From Pseudomonas juntendi (lineage in GTDB: Bacteria > Pseudomonadota > Gammaproteobacteria > Pseudomonadales > Pseudomonadaceae): 64,000 nt of DNA. Where the stretch lies: positions 1 through 64,000 of the forward strand of contig NZ_BLJG01000063.1 in assembly GCF_009932375.1 (NCBI RefSeq), in the 5' to 3' direction. Positions within the stretch are counted from its first letter, which is position 1, and every line of letters starts with the position of its first letter. Below the pieces are notes generated by a model. The model saw only the letters and a list, made by a program, of their open reading frames with translations, did not search any database and was not told the DNA's origin. Shown piece by piece: positions 1 to 9,102 of this stretch. The position numbers were made by a program, and so were the translations under genes.

Positions 1-17
1 AGCTTGCAGCTTGCAGC
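1..17. repeat. partial AGCTTGCAGC-type intergenic repeat
   Basis: Tandem AGCTTGCAGC units lie directly after the priA stop codon and are cut by the window edge. The same units form the arms of larger hairpin elements near 19.5, 46.9 and 60.0 kb, so this is probably the inner end of one more copy. Confidence 0.6.
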
Positions 18-2237
18 TCAATAAAGGTCGACCGGGTCGACATCCAGCGACCAGCGGACCTGGCGCCCGCTCGGCATCTGCTCCAACACTAGCAACCAGG
101 CACTGATCAGTCGATGCAAAGGCGCCCGGGTGTTGGCCTGTATCAACAACTGCGCGCGGAAACGCCCGGCGCGGCGCTCCATGGGGGCCGGAACCGGGCC
201 TAGCAGCTCGATGCCTGGCAGCCGCTGTTCGGCGACCAGGCGCTCGGCGGCGGCGCAGGCCTCGTCCAGAAAACCTTCAGCCTGCCCCGGCTTGTGCGCT
301 TCTGCGCGCAGCAAGGCCAGGTGCGAGTAGGGCGGCAGCCCGGCGGCACGGCGTTCGTCCAGGGCCTGTTCGGCAAAGGCGAAGTAGCCTTGTTCGGTCA
401 GTTGCACCAGCAACGGGTGATCGGCCAGGTGGGTCTGGATGATGACCTTGCCCGGTTCCTCGGCACGCCCGGCGCGCCCGGCGACCTGCACGATCAGTTG
501 CGCCATGCGCTCGCTGGCGCGGAAGTCGCCCGAGAAAAGCCCCCCGTCGGCGTCGAGGATGGCCACCAGGGTTACCCGCGGGAAATGGTGCCCTTTGGCA
601 AGCATCTGGGTACCGACAAGAATGCTCGGCTGGCCTTTCTGGATGGTACTGAACAGCTGGTGCATGGCGTCCTTGCGCGCCGTGCTGTCGCGGTCCACAC
701 GCAGAATCGGGTAGTCCGGGAACAGCACTTTCAGGCGTTCTTCGGCGCGTTCGGTGCCCGCACCGACCGGGCGCAGGTCGACGTGGTCGCACTGCGGGCA
801 CTGGTGTGGCAGGCGTTCGTCATAGCCGCAGTGGTGGCAGCGCAACACCCCGGAGCGCTGGTGCACGGTCATGCGCGCGTCGCAGCGCGGGCATTCCGAC
901 AGCCAGCCGCAATCGTGGCACAGCAGCGTCGGGGCGAAGCCGCGGCGGTTGAGGAACACCAGCACCTGCTGGCCGACTTCCAGTGTCAGGCGGATGGCCT
1001 GCTGCAGCGGGCCGCTGATGCCACTGTCCAGCGGCAGGCTTTTGACATCCAGGCGCAGCATGCGCGGTGGGCGTGCGCCGCCCGCGCGCTGATTCATGCG
1101 CAACAGGCGGTAGCGGCCGGTGAGGGCGTTGTGCAAGGTTTCCAGCGAGGGCGTGGCAGAGCCGAGCAGGATCGGAATGTTCTCCTGGTGCGCCCGCACC
1201 AGCGCCAGGTCGCGGGCATGGTAGCGCAGGCCCTCCTGCTGTTTATAAGAACCGTCGTGTTCTTCGTCGATGATGATCAGGCCAGGGTTTTTCATGGGCG
1301 TGAACAGCGCTGAACGGGTGCCGATGATAATGTCGGCTTCGCCATCGCGTGCCGCCAGCCAGGCGTCCAGGCGGTCGCGGTCGTTCACCGCCGAATGCAG
1401 CAAGGCAATCCGGGCGTTGAAGCGTTGCTCGAAGCGCGCCAGGGTTTGCGGGCCGAGGTTGATCTCCGGGATCAGTACCAGCGCCTGCTTGCCGGCCTCG
1501 AGGGTTTCGCGGATCAGCTGCAGGTAGACCTCGGTCTTGCCGCTGCCGGTCACGCCGGCCAGCAGGAAGGCCGCAAAACCGCCGAACCCCTCGCACACCG
1601 CCTCGAAGGCATCGCGTTGCTCGTCATTGAGCGGCAGCTCCGGCTGTGCCAGCCAGTGTTCGTGGCGCAAGCCCGGCTTCTGGCGGCGGACTTCGATCTG
1701 CACCAGTTCCTTGGCCAGCAGCAGGTCGAGGCTGTCCTTGTTCAGGTTGAGCTTGGCCAGCAGGCTGTGCGCCACCCCGTGCGGGTGCTGCGCCAGGGTC
1801 TTGAGGGCATCGCGCTGGCGCGGTGCCCGGGCGATGCGCGGGTCGTCCAGGCGGGCGTCGGGGGCAATGTGCCAGAAGCGCTCCTGGCGCATTTCTGCGG
1901 GCTCACCCTGGCGCAGTAGCGTCGGCAAGGCCCAGCTCAAGGTGTCACCCAGGCTGTGCTGGTAGTACTGCGCGGTCCACAGGCACAGCTTGAACAGCGA
2001 AGGCGGAATCGGGGAGACCGGGTCGAGCAAGGCGCTGGCCGGCTTCAGCTTGTCGGCGGGCACCTCGCTCTGCGCGCACACTTCGACCAGTACGCCGATC
2101 ATTTCGCGGCGGCCAAAGGGCACGCGAATACGCATGCCCGGGGCCAGGGCCTGGCGCGCCATGCTCGTTGGCGCCTTGTAGTCGAACAGGCGCCGCAACG
2201 GCGAGGGCAGGGCAAGGCGCAGGATGACGTCGGACAC
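18..2237 (-). CDS. priA: primosomal replication-restart helicase PriA
   Basis: PriA is a 3'-5' DNA helicase that recognises stalled or collapsed forks and starts reloading of the replicative helicase. The sequence shows a Walker A motif ([10 protein letters not shown], about residue 230), a DEEH motif II ([13 protein letters not shown]), and two paired-Cys zinc clusters (CHDC/CPRC and CHHC/CPQC) at about residues 438-482, in the order usual for the family. The GTG start at 2237 gives 739 residues beginning [11 protein letters not shown], the usual family length. An in-frame ATG at 2258 would add seven residues; neither start has a strong ribosome binding site. The gene is divergent from rpmE, a common pseudomonad arrangement. 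The family call is secure; the exact start is not. Confidence 0.95.
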   Translation of the reverse strand: MSDVILRLALPSPLRRLFDYKAPTSMARQALAPGMRIRVPFGRREMIGVLVEVCAQSEVPADKLKPASALLDPVSPIPPSLFKLCLWTAQYYQHSLGDTLSWALPTLLRQGEPAEMRQERFWHIAPDARLDDPRIARAPRQRDALKTLAQHPHGVAHSLLAKLNLNKDSLDLLLAKELVQIEVRRQKPGLRHEHWLAQPELPLNDEQRDAFEAVCEGFGGFAAFLLAGVTGSGKTEVYLQLIRETLEAGKQALVLIPEINLGPQTLARFEQRFNARIALLHSAVNDRDRLDAWLAARDGEADIIIGTRSALFTPMKNPGLIIIDEEHDGSYKQQEGLRYHARDLALVRAHQENIPILLGSATPSLETLHNALTGRYRLLRMNQRAGGARPPRMLRLDVKSLPLDSGISGPLQQAIRLTLEVGQQVLVFLNRRGFAPTLLCHDCGWLSECPRCDARMTVHQRSGVLRCHHCGYDERLPHQCPQCDHVDLRPVGAGTERAEERLKVLFPDYPILRVDRDSTARKDAMHQLFSTIQKGQPSILVGTQMLAKGHHFPRVTLVAILDADGGLFSGDFRASERMAQLIVQVAGRAGRAEEPGKVIIQTHLADHPLLVQLTEQGYFAFAEQALDERRAAGLPPYSHLALLRAEAHKPGQAEGFLDEACAAAERLVAEQRLPGIELLGPVPAPMERRAGRFRAQLLIQANTRAPLHRLISAWLLVLEQMPSGRQVRWSLDVDPVDLY

Positions 2238-2306
2238 GCAGAAAGTCTCGGAGGGCATTACAAGAACTGGCGAGCCTAGCAGACGACGGTCGGTGCAAGC
2301 GACATC

Positions 2307-2334
2307 TTGCACTGACGGTGTGCTCTGGTATTAT
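2307..2334 (+). promoter_or_regulatory. sigma70-type promoter for rpmE
   Basis: TTGCAC (2307-2312) and TATTAT (2329-2334) are separated by 16 bp. They lie about 70 bp before the rpmE start, in the gap facing priA. This is a good match to the sigma70 consensus, read by eye only. Confidence 0.6.
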
Positions 2335-2404
2335 TCGCCGCCTAATTACGTGCGGTATTCAACAATTGGTGTTGGGTGGCGGCACGCAGCTCGAGGAAGT
2401 GACC

Positions 2405-2620
2405 ATGAAAGAAGGTATCCACCCGAACTACGAAGCTGTTGCAGTCACCTGCAGCTGCGGTAACAAGTTCGAAACCCGTTCGACCCTGGGCAGCACCCTG
2501 TCGATCGACGTTTGCAACCTGTGCCACCCGTTCTACACCGGTAAGCAGAAAGTCCTGGACACCGGTGGCCGCGTACAGAAGTTCGCCGACCGCTTCGGTA
2601 TGTTCGGTACCAAGAAGTAA
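2405..2620 (+). CDS. rpmE: 50S ribosomal protein L31
   Basis: L31 is a small protein of the large ribosomal subunit. The 71-residue product begins [10 protein letters not shown] and carries four cysteines (CSC near residue 16 and CNLC near residue 37) that form the zinc-binding, C-plus version. That form is the one used under zinc sufficiency, as opposed to the cysteine-free paralogue made under zinc limitation in many bacteria. An AGGA-type ribosome binding site lies about 8 bp before the ATG. A strong intrinsic terminator follows about 40 bp after the stop but falls inside the next reading frame. Confidence 0.97.
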   Translation: MKEGIHPNYEAVAVTCSCGNKFETRSTLGSTLSIDVCNLCHPFYTGKQKVLDTGGRVQKFADRFGMFGTKK

Positions 2621-2622
2621 TC

Positions 2623-3444
2623 ATGCGCACGGCGAGTCCTTCGGGCTTCGCATTGTTGCTGAAAAAGGCGCCCCTCGTGGGCGCCTTTTTTGTGGGTGCG
2701 ATCTGGCATTTGCCCGCCCTGGCCTTCTGCCCGCTGCCGGGCAAACCCGAGCAGGTTCGGGTGCGACAGGTGGTCGACGGCGACACCGTGCGTCTGGTGG
2801 ATGGCCGCAGTGTGCGGCTGATCGGCATCAACACCCCGGAGATCGGTCGCAACGGGCGTAGCAGCGAGCCCTATGCCGAAGCTGCCAAGCGGCGCCTGCA
2901 GGCGTTGGTCAAGGCCAGTGACGGGCGTGTAGGGCTGGTTCCCGGTGTGCAAGCCAAAGACAAGTATGGGCGCACACTGGCGCACATTTATGGCCGTAAT
3001 GGCGACAATCTCGAAGCACAATTGCTCAGTGAAGGCTTGGGCTACCGGGTGGCCGTCGCCCCCAATGTGCGCCTCAGTGGCTGCCAGCAACGCGCCGAGC
3101 AGGCCGCACGCCAGGCCGGCGCCGGCCTTTGGCGGCAGTCGCCCGTGGTGCCGGCAGACGCCATCCGGCAGCCTGGTTTTGCTGTGCTCAGTGGCCGAAT
3201 CATGAGCGTCGAACGCAACCGTGGTGGTGTCTGGTTGAACCTTGACCGTGCCGTGGTGGTGCAGGTCTCCGCTCGTCTGCAGCGCAACTTCCCGGCCAGT
3301 TTCTTCGCTAACCTCAAAGGGCGCCAGGTCGAGGTGCGTGGCTGGGTGGTGGACCGTTCCCGCAAGGGCGGCCTCAAGCCGGGGCAGCGGCGCTGGGTAT
3401 TGCCACTGACCGACCCGAGCATGCTGGCGCGTACTTCTGGCTAA
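2623..3444 (+). CDS. secreted thermonuclease-family (SNase-like) protein
   Basis: This 273-residue protein has a hydrophobic N-terminal segment ending LPALA before FCPLPG, which reads as a cleavable Sec signal. A staphylococcal-nuclease fold follows: VVDGDTVRLVDGRSVRL, then GINTPEIG, then KDKYGRTLAHIYG and LLSEGLGYR, so the Arg/Glu/Arg catalytic framework looks present. Such enzymes cut DNA and RNA outside the cytoplasm. About 100 extra C-terminal residues, probably an OB-like or accessory domain, are unassigned. The start ATG lies 2 nt after the rpmE stop, suggesting translational coupling. Codons 14-23 coincide with the rpmE terminator hairpin, so expression probably depends on read-through. 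A GTG at 2692 would avoid the hairpin but destroy the signal peptide, so I keep 2623. Confidence 0.85.
   Translation: MRTASPSGFALLLKKAPLVGAFFVGAIWHLPALAFCPLPGKPEQVRVRQVVDGDTVRLVDGRSVRLIGINTPEIGRNGRSSEPYAEAAKRRLQALVKASDGRVGLVPGVQAKDKYGRTLAHIYGRNGDNLEAQLLSEGLGYRVAVAPNVRLSGCQQRAEQAARQAGAGLWRQSPVVPADAIRQPGFAVLSGRIMSVERNRGGVWLNLDRAVVVQVSARLQRNFPASFFANLKGRQVEVRGWVVDRSRKGGLKPGQRRWVLPLTDPSMLARTSG
2662..2691 (+). terminator. rpmE intrinsic terminator inside the downstream gene
   Basis: GGCGCCC (2667-2673) pairs with GGGCGCC (2679-2685) around a 5-nt loop. An A-run precedes the stem and a run of six T residues follows. It is a textbook rho-independent terminator, but it lies within the signal-peptide codons of the nuclease gene. 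Confidence 0.85.
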
Positions 3445-3622
3445 AAGATGTAGACAGTTCGCTATTGGATTGTACACACTGTTAGCCGTATGCCCCCGTG
3501 GGTTTTAGCGGAAAGTCGTAGGCTAAAGGCCTTGACACAAGTGACCGACCAGTCTTGTGACTACCCGGCTCTTTGCGTATCCTCGGCGGTCCGTCAGAAC
3601 AGTAAATAGCGGAATGCCCACC

Positions 3623-4891
3623 ATGTCAGACCTGAAAACTGCCGCTCTCGAATATCACGCTCAACCTCGCCCGGGGAAACTGAGCGTCGAACTTTCCAAG
3701 CCAACTGCCACTGCCCGTGATCTCGCCCTGGCCTACAGCCCAGGTGTTGCCGAGCCGGTGCGTGAAATTGGCCGGGATCCAGAGCTGGCATACAAATACA
3801 CCGGCAAAGGCAACCTGGTTGCGGTGATTTCCGATGGCACTGCCATCCTCGGTCTGGGTGACCTCGGCCCACTGGCTTCCAAGCCGGTCATGGAAGGCAA
3901 GGGCGTTCTGTTCAAGCGTTTCGCAGGTATCGACGTATTCGACATCGAAGTCGAATCGGAAAGCCCGCAAGCATTCATCGACACCGTTCGCCGCATCTCG
4001 ATCACCTTCGGTGGCATCAACCTCGAAGATATCAAGGCGCCAGAGTGCTTCGAGATCGAACGCACGCTGATCGAACAGTGCGACATTCCGGTGTTCCACG
4101 ATGACCAGCACGGTACCGCCATCGTTACTGCGGCCGGCATGATCAACGCCCTGGAAATCGCCGGCAAGAAGCTCGAAGAAGCCAAGATCGTGTGCCTGGG
4201 TGCCGGTGCAGCTGCCATCTCCTGCATGAAGTTGCTGGTGAGCATGGGTGCCAAGGTCGAGAACATCTACATGATCGACCGCAGCGGCGTGATCCACGCT
4301 GGCCGTGACGACCTGAACCAGTACAAGGCCCAGTTCGCCCACGCGACCGACAAGCGCACCCTGGCCGACGCCCTGGAGGGTGCCGACGTGTTCGTTGGCC
4401 TGTCCGGCCCGAACCTGCTGAGCGCGGAAGGCCTGAAGTCGATGGCGGCCAACCCGATCGTGTTCGCCTGCTCCAACCCTGATCCGGAAATTTCGCCAGC
4501 GCTGGCTCACGCCACCCGCAGCGACGTGATCATGGCCACCGGCCGTTCGGACTACCCGAACCAGGTCAACAACGTACTGGGCTTCCCGTTCATCTTCCGT
4601 GGTGCCCTGGACGTACGCGCCAAGCGCATCAACGAAGAAATGAAAATCGCTGCGGCCATCGCCCTGAAAGACCTGGCCAAGCTGCCGGTACCCAAGGAAG
4701 TGTGCGATGCCTACGGCGTGCAAGCGCTGGAGTTCGGCCGTGAGTACATCATTCCGAAGCCCCTGGATGCCCGCCTGATCACCGTCGTTTCCGACGCCGT
4801 GGCCAAGGCTGCCATCGAGTCCGGCGTTGCTACCCTGCCGTATCCAAAGCACTACCCGCTCAAGAGCGTGGATGACGTGTTCAACGGCTGA
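3623..4891 (+). CDS. maeB: NADP-type malic enzyme, short form
   Basis: Malic enzyme decarboxylates malate to pyruvate with reduction of NAD(P), linking the TCA cycle to pyruvate and supplying reductant. The 422-residue product carries the malic-enzyme N-domain (SPGVAEPVREI, SDGTAILGLGDLG, HDDQHGTAIV) and an NAD-binding domain with GAGAAAISCMKLL. It lacks the C-terminal phosphotransacetylase-like domain of the long (about 760-residue) MaeB proteins, as is normal in pseudomonads. I chose ATG 3623 (MSDLKTAALEYH); an ATG at 3614 would add three residues. A TTGACA hexamer at 3532-3537 is a possible -35 element, but no convincing -10 follows it. A strong terminator closes the unit. Confidence 0.95.
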   Translation: MSDLKTAALEYHAQPRPGKLSVELSKPTATARDLALAYSPGVAEPVREIGRDPELAYKYTGKGNLVAVISDGTAILGLGDLGPLASKPVMEGKGVLFKRFAGIDVFDIEVESESPQAFIDTVRRISITFGGINLEDIKAPECFEIERTLIEQCDIPVFHDDQHGTAIVTAAGMINALEIAGKKLEEAKIVCLGAGAAAISCMKLLVSMGAKVENIYMIDRSGVIHAGRDDLNQYKAQFAHATDKRTLADALEGADVFVGLSGPNLLSAEGLKSMAANPIVFACSNPDPEISPALAHATRSDVIMATGRSDYPNQVNNVLGFPFIFRGALDVRAKRINEEMKIAAAIALKDLAKLPVPKEVCDAYGVQALEFGREYIIPKPLDARLITVVSDAVAKAAIESGVATLPYPKHYPLKSVDDVFNG

Positions 4892-4909
4892 TTGCTGTTG
4901 TAGCGGTGT

Positions 4910-4945
4910 AAAAAGCCCCGGCTCCTGCGAGCCGGGGCTTTTTTA
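4910..4945 (+). terminator. intrinsic terminator after maeB
   Basis: AAAAAGCCCCGGCTC and its exact complement flank a 4-nt CTGC loop and are followed by T residues. The A-rich side also allows function on the minus strand, for transcripts from ponA, although the ponA stop lies some 110 bp away. Confidence 0.9.
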
Positions 4946-5055
4946 TGCGCGGTGGGAATGCGTCGGGGCCGGGAGGTGAGGGGCAGGGGCCGACAGTGTC
5001 GGCGCCCGTAGGGTCGAACGCCGCCGTGCACCTGCCCCGGATCGGGCGCCCTGCC

Positions 5056-7509
5056 TCAGAACAGATCCATCGGCGTCGCTTCATCCGCTGGCAATGGGCT
5101 GCCCGGCACGGCCCCATTGCCCAGTTCGTCCACCGATGGCGGCGAATCCTCGGCCTTGAACAGCTCGAAGTAGGCATTGGGTGTGCCCGGCGAAGCTGCC
5201 CGGCCGCTGACGGGGTCTACGCGCAGGCTGAGAATGCCTTCTGGCTCGGCCGGCGCATGTGCAGGCTTGTCCTTGAGTGCCGCACCCATGAAGCTCATCC
5301 AGATCGGCAGCGCCGCCGTGCCGCCGTACTCCCGGTGGCCCAGGGTTTCCGGCTGGTCGAAGCCAACCCACACGGTGGTCACGTAGTCGGCGTTGTAGCC
5401 AGAGAACCAGGCGTCCTTGGACTCGTTGGTGGTACCGGTCTTGCCTGCCAGGTCGGTACGGCCCAAAGCCAGCGCCCGGCGGCCGGTGCCGCGCTTGATC
5501 ACGTCCTGCAGCATGCTGGTGAGAATATAGGTGGTACGCCCGTCGATGATGCGCTCGGCAACCGCTGGTGGCTGCGCTGCCGCAGGGGTTTGGCCGGGGG
5601 CCGCCGGTGCCTCGCCGGGCATGCTGGCGGTGCTGATCGGCTGCTCGGGGGCGGCCAGGCCGGCCTGGTCTTCAGTACCTTGGGGTACGCGAGCCGGGTT
5701 GGCGGTGAACAGCGTTTCGCCACTGCGGCTCTCGATACGGTCGATCAGGTAGGGGGCAATCTTGTAGCCACCGTTGGCAAAGGTGCTCCAGCCTGTAGCG
5801 ATTTCCATCGGCGTCAGGGTGGCGGTACCCAGGGCCAGCGACAGGTTGCGCGGCAGGTCCTGCTTGTTGAAGCCGAACTTGGCGATGTAGTCGATGGTGC
5901 GGTCCACGCCCATGGCCTGCAGCAAGCGGATCGAAACCAGGTTGCGCGACTTGTACAGCGCTTCGCGCATGCGGATCGGGCCGAGGAACGTGTTGGTATC
6001 GTTCTTCGGTCGCCACACCTTATCGACCGATTCGTCGACGAATACGATCGGCGCGTCGTTGACCAGGCTGGCGGCGGTATAGCCACTGTCCAGTGCAGCA
6101 CTGTAGATGAACGGCTTGAAGCTTGAGCCCGGTTGGCGTTTGGCCTGCATCGCCCGGTTGTAGTTGCTCTGCTCGAACGAGAAACCGCCGACCAAGGCGC
6201 GGATGGCGCCGCTGTTAGGGTCGAGGGTGACCAGTGCACTCTGTGCCCCCGGCACTTGGCTGAACTTGAAGGTGCCATCGTCCAGGCGTTGCAGGCGCAC
6301 CAGGTCACCGACCTGGGCGACATCGGCGGGCGACTGCGGGGTGCGGCCCTGGGCGTTGCTGTTGATGAACGGGCGCGCCCATTTCATGGTGTCCCAGGCC
6401 ACATGCACCTGCTGGCCGTCACGGGTCAGCACCGCAAGGCCGGTTTTTTCGACCCGGGTCACGATGCCGGGCTCCAGCCCGCCCAAGGTGCGTTGCTTGC
6501 CCAGTTCCTGGCGCCAGGCAGCCTCGGTGCGCCCCGGGAAGCGGGCTTCAGGGCCGCGGTAGCCGTGGCGCTCGTCATAATCGGACAGGCCATTGAGGAT
6601 GGCCTTGTTGGCCATTTCCTGCATGTCACTGGGCACGGTGGTGGTAACGCGGAAGCCTTCGGTGTAAGCGTCGCTGCCGTAGCGGCCAACCATTTCCGCG
6701 CGAGCCATTTCCGCGACGTACGGTGCATTCACCTCGGGCGTTGGCACGTGGTAGCTGGCGTTGAGTGGCTCATCCAGGGCGGCCCGGTAGCTGGCCTGGT
6801 CAATCTTGCCCAGCTTGTACATGCGGCCCAGGATCCAGTCGCGGCGCTCTTTGGCGCGCACCGGGTTGGCCAGGGGGTTGAAGCGCGAGGGCGCCTTGGG
6901 CAGGCCGGCGATCATCGCCATCTGTGCCAGGCTCACGTCACGGATCGACTTGCCGTAGTAGACCTGGGCCGCGGCGTCGATACCGTAGGCGCGGTTGCCG
7001 AGGTAGATCTTGTTCACGTACAGCTCAAGAATCTCGTCCTTGGTCAGCTCCCGCTCGATCTGCAGGGCCAACAGAATTTCGTTGGTCTTGCGCGAGAAGC
7101 TGCGCTCGCTGGTCAGGAAGAAGTTCTTGGCCACCTGCATGGTGATGGTGCTGCCGCCGGTCTGAATGTGCCCGGTTTTCACCAGCTGGGTGGCCGCGCG
7201 CATCAGGCTGCTGGGGTCCACGCCGTAGTGGTTGAGGAAATTGTCGTCCTCGGCTGACAGCAATGCCTGAATGAACTGTGGGGGAATGTCTGCGAAACGG
7301 ATCGGCGAACGGCGCATTTCGCCAAATTCGGCAATCAGCTTGCCATCGCTGCTGTACACCTTGAGGGGGATCTGCAACTGGATGCTTCTGAGCGAATCGA
7401 CCGAGGGCAGGTTGGGACTAAGATACAGAAACGCACCGCTCACACCGAGTACGAGCGCGCAAATGACTGCGACGGAAGACCACCAGAAGAACTTCAGCAG
7501 ACGTATCAA
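5056..7509 (-). CDS. mrcA: penicillin-binding protein 1A, bifunctional peptidoglycan synthase
   Basis: PBP1A polymerises glycan strands and cross-links peptides in the periplasm, anchored in the inner membrane by one N-terminal helix (residues about 7-30). The glycosyltransferase-51 domain shows the catalytic Glu in SAEDDNF (E87), GGSTITMQVAKNFFLT and KTNEILLALQIERELTK. The transpeptidase domain shows S462xxK465 (GSSFKPF), S521RN and K690TGT. The 817-residue length and the inserted OB-like segment (about 340-420) fit class A PBP1A of Gram-negatives. A Pro/Ala-rich loop (about 612-652) interrupts the transpeptidase domain. The gene (ponA in pseudomonads) is divergent from pilM, a conserved arrangement. 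The small 15-bp palindrome at 4989-5003 downstream has no U-tract. Confidence 0.97.
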   Translation of the reverse strand: MIRLLKFFWWSSVAVICALVLGVSGAFLYLSPNLPSVDSLRSIQLQIPLKVYSSDGKLIAEFGEMRRSPIRFADIPPQFIQALLSAEDDNFLNHYGVDPSSLMRAATQLVKTGHIQTGGSTITMQVAKNFFLTSERSFSRKTNEILLALQIERELTKDEILELYVNKIYLGNRAYGIDAAAQVYYGKSIRDVSLAQMAMIAGLPKAPSRFNPLANPVRAKERRDWILGRMYKLGKIDQASYRAALDEPLNASYHVPTPEVNAPYVAEMARAEMVGRYGSDAYTEGFRVTTTVPSDMQEMANKAILNGLSDYDERHGYRGPEARFPGRTEAAWRQELGKQRTLGGLEPGIVTRVEKTGLAVLTRDGQQVHVAWDTMKWARPFINSNAQGRTPQSPADVAQVGDLVRLQRLDDGTFKFSQVPGAQSALVTLDPNSGAIRALVGGFSFEQSNYNRAMQAKRQPGSSFKPFIYSAALDSGYTAASLVNDAPIVFVDESVDKVWRPKNDTNTFLGPIRMREALYKSRNLVSIRLLQAMGVDRTIDYIAKFGFNKQDLPRNLSLALGTATLTPMEIATGWSTFANGGYKIAPYLIDRIESRSGETLFTANPARVPQGTEDQAGLAAPEQPISTASMPGEAPAAPGQTPAAAQPPAVAERIIDGRTTYILTSMLQDVIKRGTGRRALALGRTDLAGKTGTTNESKDAWFSGYNADYVTTVWVGFDQPETLGHREYGGTAALPIWMSFMGAALKDKPAHAPAEPEGILSLRVDPVSGRAASPGTPNAYFELFKAEDSPPSVDELGNGAVPGSPLPADEATPMDLF

Positions 7510-7574
7510 GGCTTTTCGGTGTCCAGGTTGGAAGTGGATTGCACGCAGGTCCGGCGGACCAAAAAACGCTGGGC

Positions 7575-7580
7575 ATTATA
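7575..7580 (-). promoter_or_regulatory. candidate -10 element for ponA
   Basis: The minus strand reads TATAAT here, a perfect -10 hexamer about 65 bp before the ponA start. No good TTGACA-like -35 is visible at 16-18 bp, so this is a partial promoter match only. No equivalent was found for pilM. Confidence 0.4.
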
Positions 7581-7687
7581 CGCATTTTTTCGCCTTTCCG
7601 GGCCACCGGCCAGGCAGCCCGTCGCCCTGACGGGTGGCCCCGGCCCAGTGTTGCCGCGGGGGCGCGATATACAGCAAGGAATTCGCA

Positions 7688-8569
7688 ATGCTTGGACGCT
7701 TCGGCAAGGATGCCGGTTCACTGGTAGGGGTGGAAATTACCGCTCACGCCATTCATCTGGTGCAACTGCAACAGCGCAAACGCGGCTGGCGGGTGCTGGG
7801 TTGGGCCCATGAGCCGCTGCAGCTCGGGGCAGGCAATGACTGGGCAGCAGCGCCCGAGCAGGTCTCGGCGGCATTGCAGCGCGCTCATCGGCGCAGCGGC
7901 CTCGGCGAGCGGCGGCTGGCTCTGGCGCTGCCCGCCAGCCAGGTCATCTGCAAGTTGTGTCACCTGCCAGTGGGGCCCGGTGAGGAGCAACTGGAGGCGC
8001 AGTTGCTGGCGGATGCCGAACGGTTGTTTCCGTTCCCGCTGGAAGACCTGGCCCTGGACTTCCAGGTCCTGGGGGCTTCAGGTGTTCAGCCAGCCTGCAG
8101 CGAGGTGCTGGTTGCAGCGTGTCGGCAGAGTGCACTGGCACCCCTTGAAGCGCTGGTGCAGCAGGCGGGGCTGCAACTGGAGGCGGTCGAGGTCGACAGC
8201 ATTGCCCTGCGCCGCATGCTGCCTGCGGGTGAGCAGGCTGGGGCGGCGTTGCTGCGTATCGAACCCCACCGGGCGACTGTTCATGCCTGGGCGCCTGGCG
8301 GGGCGCTGCAGCGTCGGGAGCTGAGGGCAGCTGACGGGGATATGGCCGCGCAACTGCCCGAGCGGCTGCCTGCGCTGCTCGCCGAAGGGCTTTTACCTGC
8401 CAGGTTGTGGGTCAGCAACTGCTCACCGCTGCAGCCGGGCTGGCTGCAGGCCCTGGGCCAAAGCCTGGCGCTGCCGTGCCAAGAACTGCCTGCGCTGGCC
8501 GGGCTTGCCCAGGTCGATGGGCCGATGCTGCTGGCGAGTGCCCTGGCCCTTGCAGGGGCGCGACCATGA
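7688..8569 (+). CDS. pilM: type IV pilus / DNA-uptake assembly protein PilM
   Basis: PilM is an actin-like cytoplasmic ATPase-fold protein that binds the N-terminus of PilN and links the inner-membrane alignment complex to the assembly motor. The 293-residue product begins MLGRFGKDAGSLVGVEITAHAIHLVQL, matching the PilM phosphate-binding N-terminus. Residue identity drifts toward the C-terminus, where the protein is short compared with the roughly 350-residue PilM of P. aeruginosa. It is therefore closer to HofM/ComA-type proteins. AAGGA lies about 7 bp before the ATG. It is the first gene of a run in which each gene overlaps or nearly touches the next. Confidence 0.85.
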   Translation: MLGRFGKDAGSLVGVEITAHAIHLVQLQQRKRGWRVLGWAHEPLQLGAGNDWAAAPEQVSAALQRAHRRSGLGERRLALALPASQVICKLCHLPVGPGEEQLEAQLLADAERLFPFPLEDLALDFQVLGASGVQPACSEVLVAACRQSALAPLEALVQQAGLQLEAVEVDSIALRRMLPAGEQAGAALLRIEPHRATVHAWAPGGALQRRELRAADGDMAAQLPERLPALLAEGLLPARLWVSNCSPLQPGWLQALGQSLALPCQELPALAGLAQVDGPMLLASALALAGARP

Positions 8570-9102
8570 TGCGGCTGAACCTTCTGCCGTGGCGCGAACG
8601 CCAGCGCCAGGCGGCCATGCGCCGGTTTCGCAGCCATCTGGTGGCTGGCGCATTGCTGGCATTGTGCGCCGTGACGCTGGTCGACCAACAGGCACGCCAG
8701 CGCGGCCAGCAACAAGCGTTGGCCAACACCCAGCGCCAGGCAGCCCTGGAAACCCTGGGCCTGGAGGCTCAGCCACTGGCTGATGTGCGTGCCCAGCATG
8801 CCGCACTGCTCGGCCGCCTGGCGGTGCTGGAGGGCCTGCAGGCTCAGCAGGGGGTTCTGCCTGGCGTATTCGCCGACCTCGAAAGGGCACTGCCATTGGG
8901 CATGCAGCTGCTGGGCCTCAGCCTGGAAAACGGCCGCATGGAGTTGAGCGGGCTCGCCACCTCCGGCGCCGTACTGGCCCAGTTCATGCGCGACCTGGAG
9001 CGTTCCGGCGTGCTGCTGGACCTGGAGCTCAAACACATCAAGAGCCAGCCAGGCGGCGATGAATTCTTGCTGGCTGCGCGCGTGGCGGCGTTCTGGTCGT
9101 GA
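8566..9102 (+). CDS. pilN: type IV pilus / DNA-uptake assembly protein PilN
   Basis: PilN is a bitopic inner-membrane protein. Its conserved N-terminal motif, here MMRLNLLPWRERQRQ, docks into PilM, and its periplasmic domain pairs with PilO. The 178-residue product has that motif, one membrane helix (about residues 22-42), a coiled stretch rich in Gln/Ala, and a ferredoxin-like C-terminal domain. The ATG at 8566 overlaps the pilM stop codon in an ATGA arrangement and follows an AGGGG site, so translation is probably coupled. Confidence 0.85.
   Translation: MMRLNLLPWRERQRQAAMRRFRSHLVAGALLALCAVTLVDQQARQRGQQQALANTQRQAALETLGLEAQPLADVRAQHAALLGRLAVLEGLQAQQGVLPGVFADLERALPLGMQLLGLSLENGRMELSGLATSGAVLAQFMRDLERSGVLLDLELKHIKSQPGGDEFLLAARVAAFWS

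Noticed and set aside
4989..5003. GCCGACAGTGTCGGC palindrome downstream of ponA as a terminator
   Set aside because: It is a real 15-bp palindrome but has a 1-nt centre and no T-run on either strand, so I make no functional claim.
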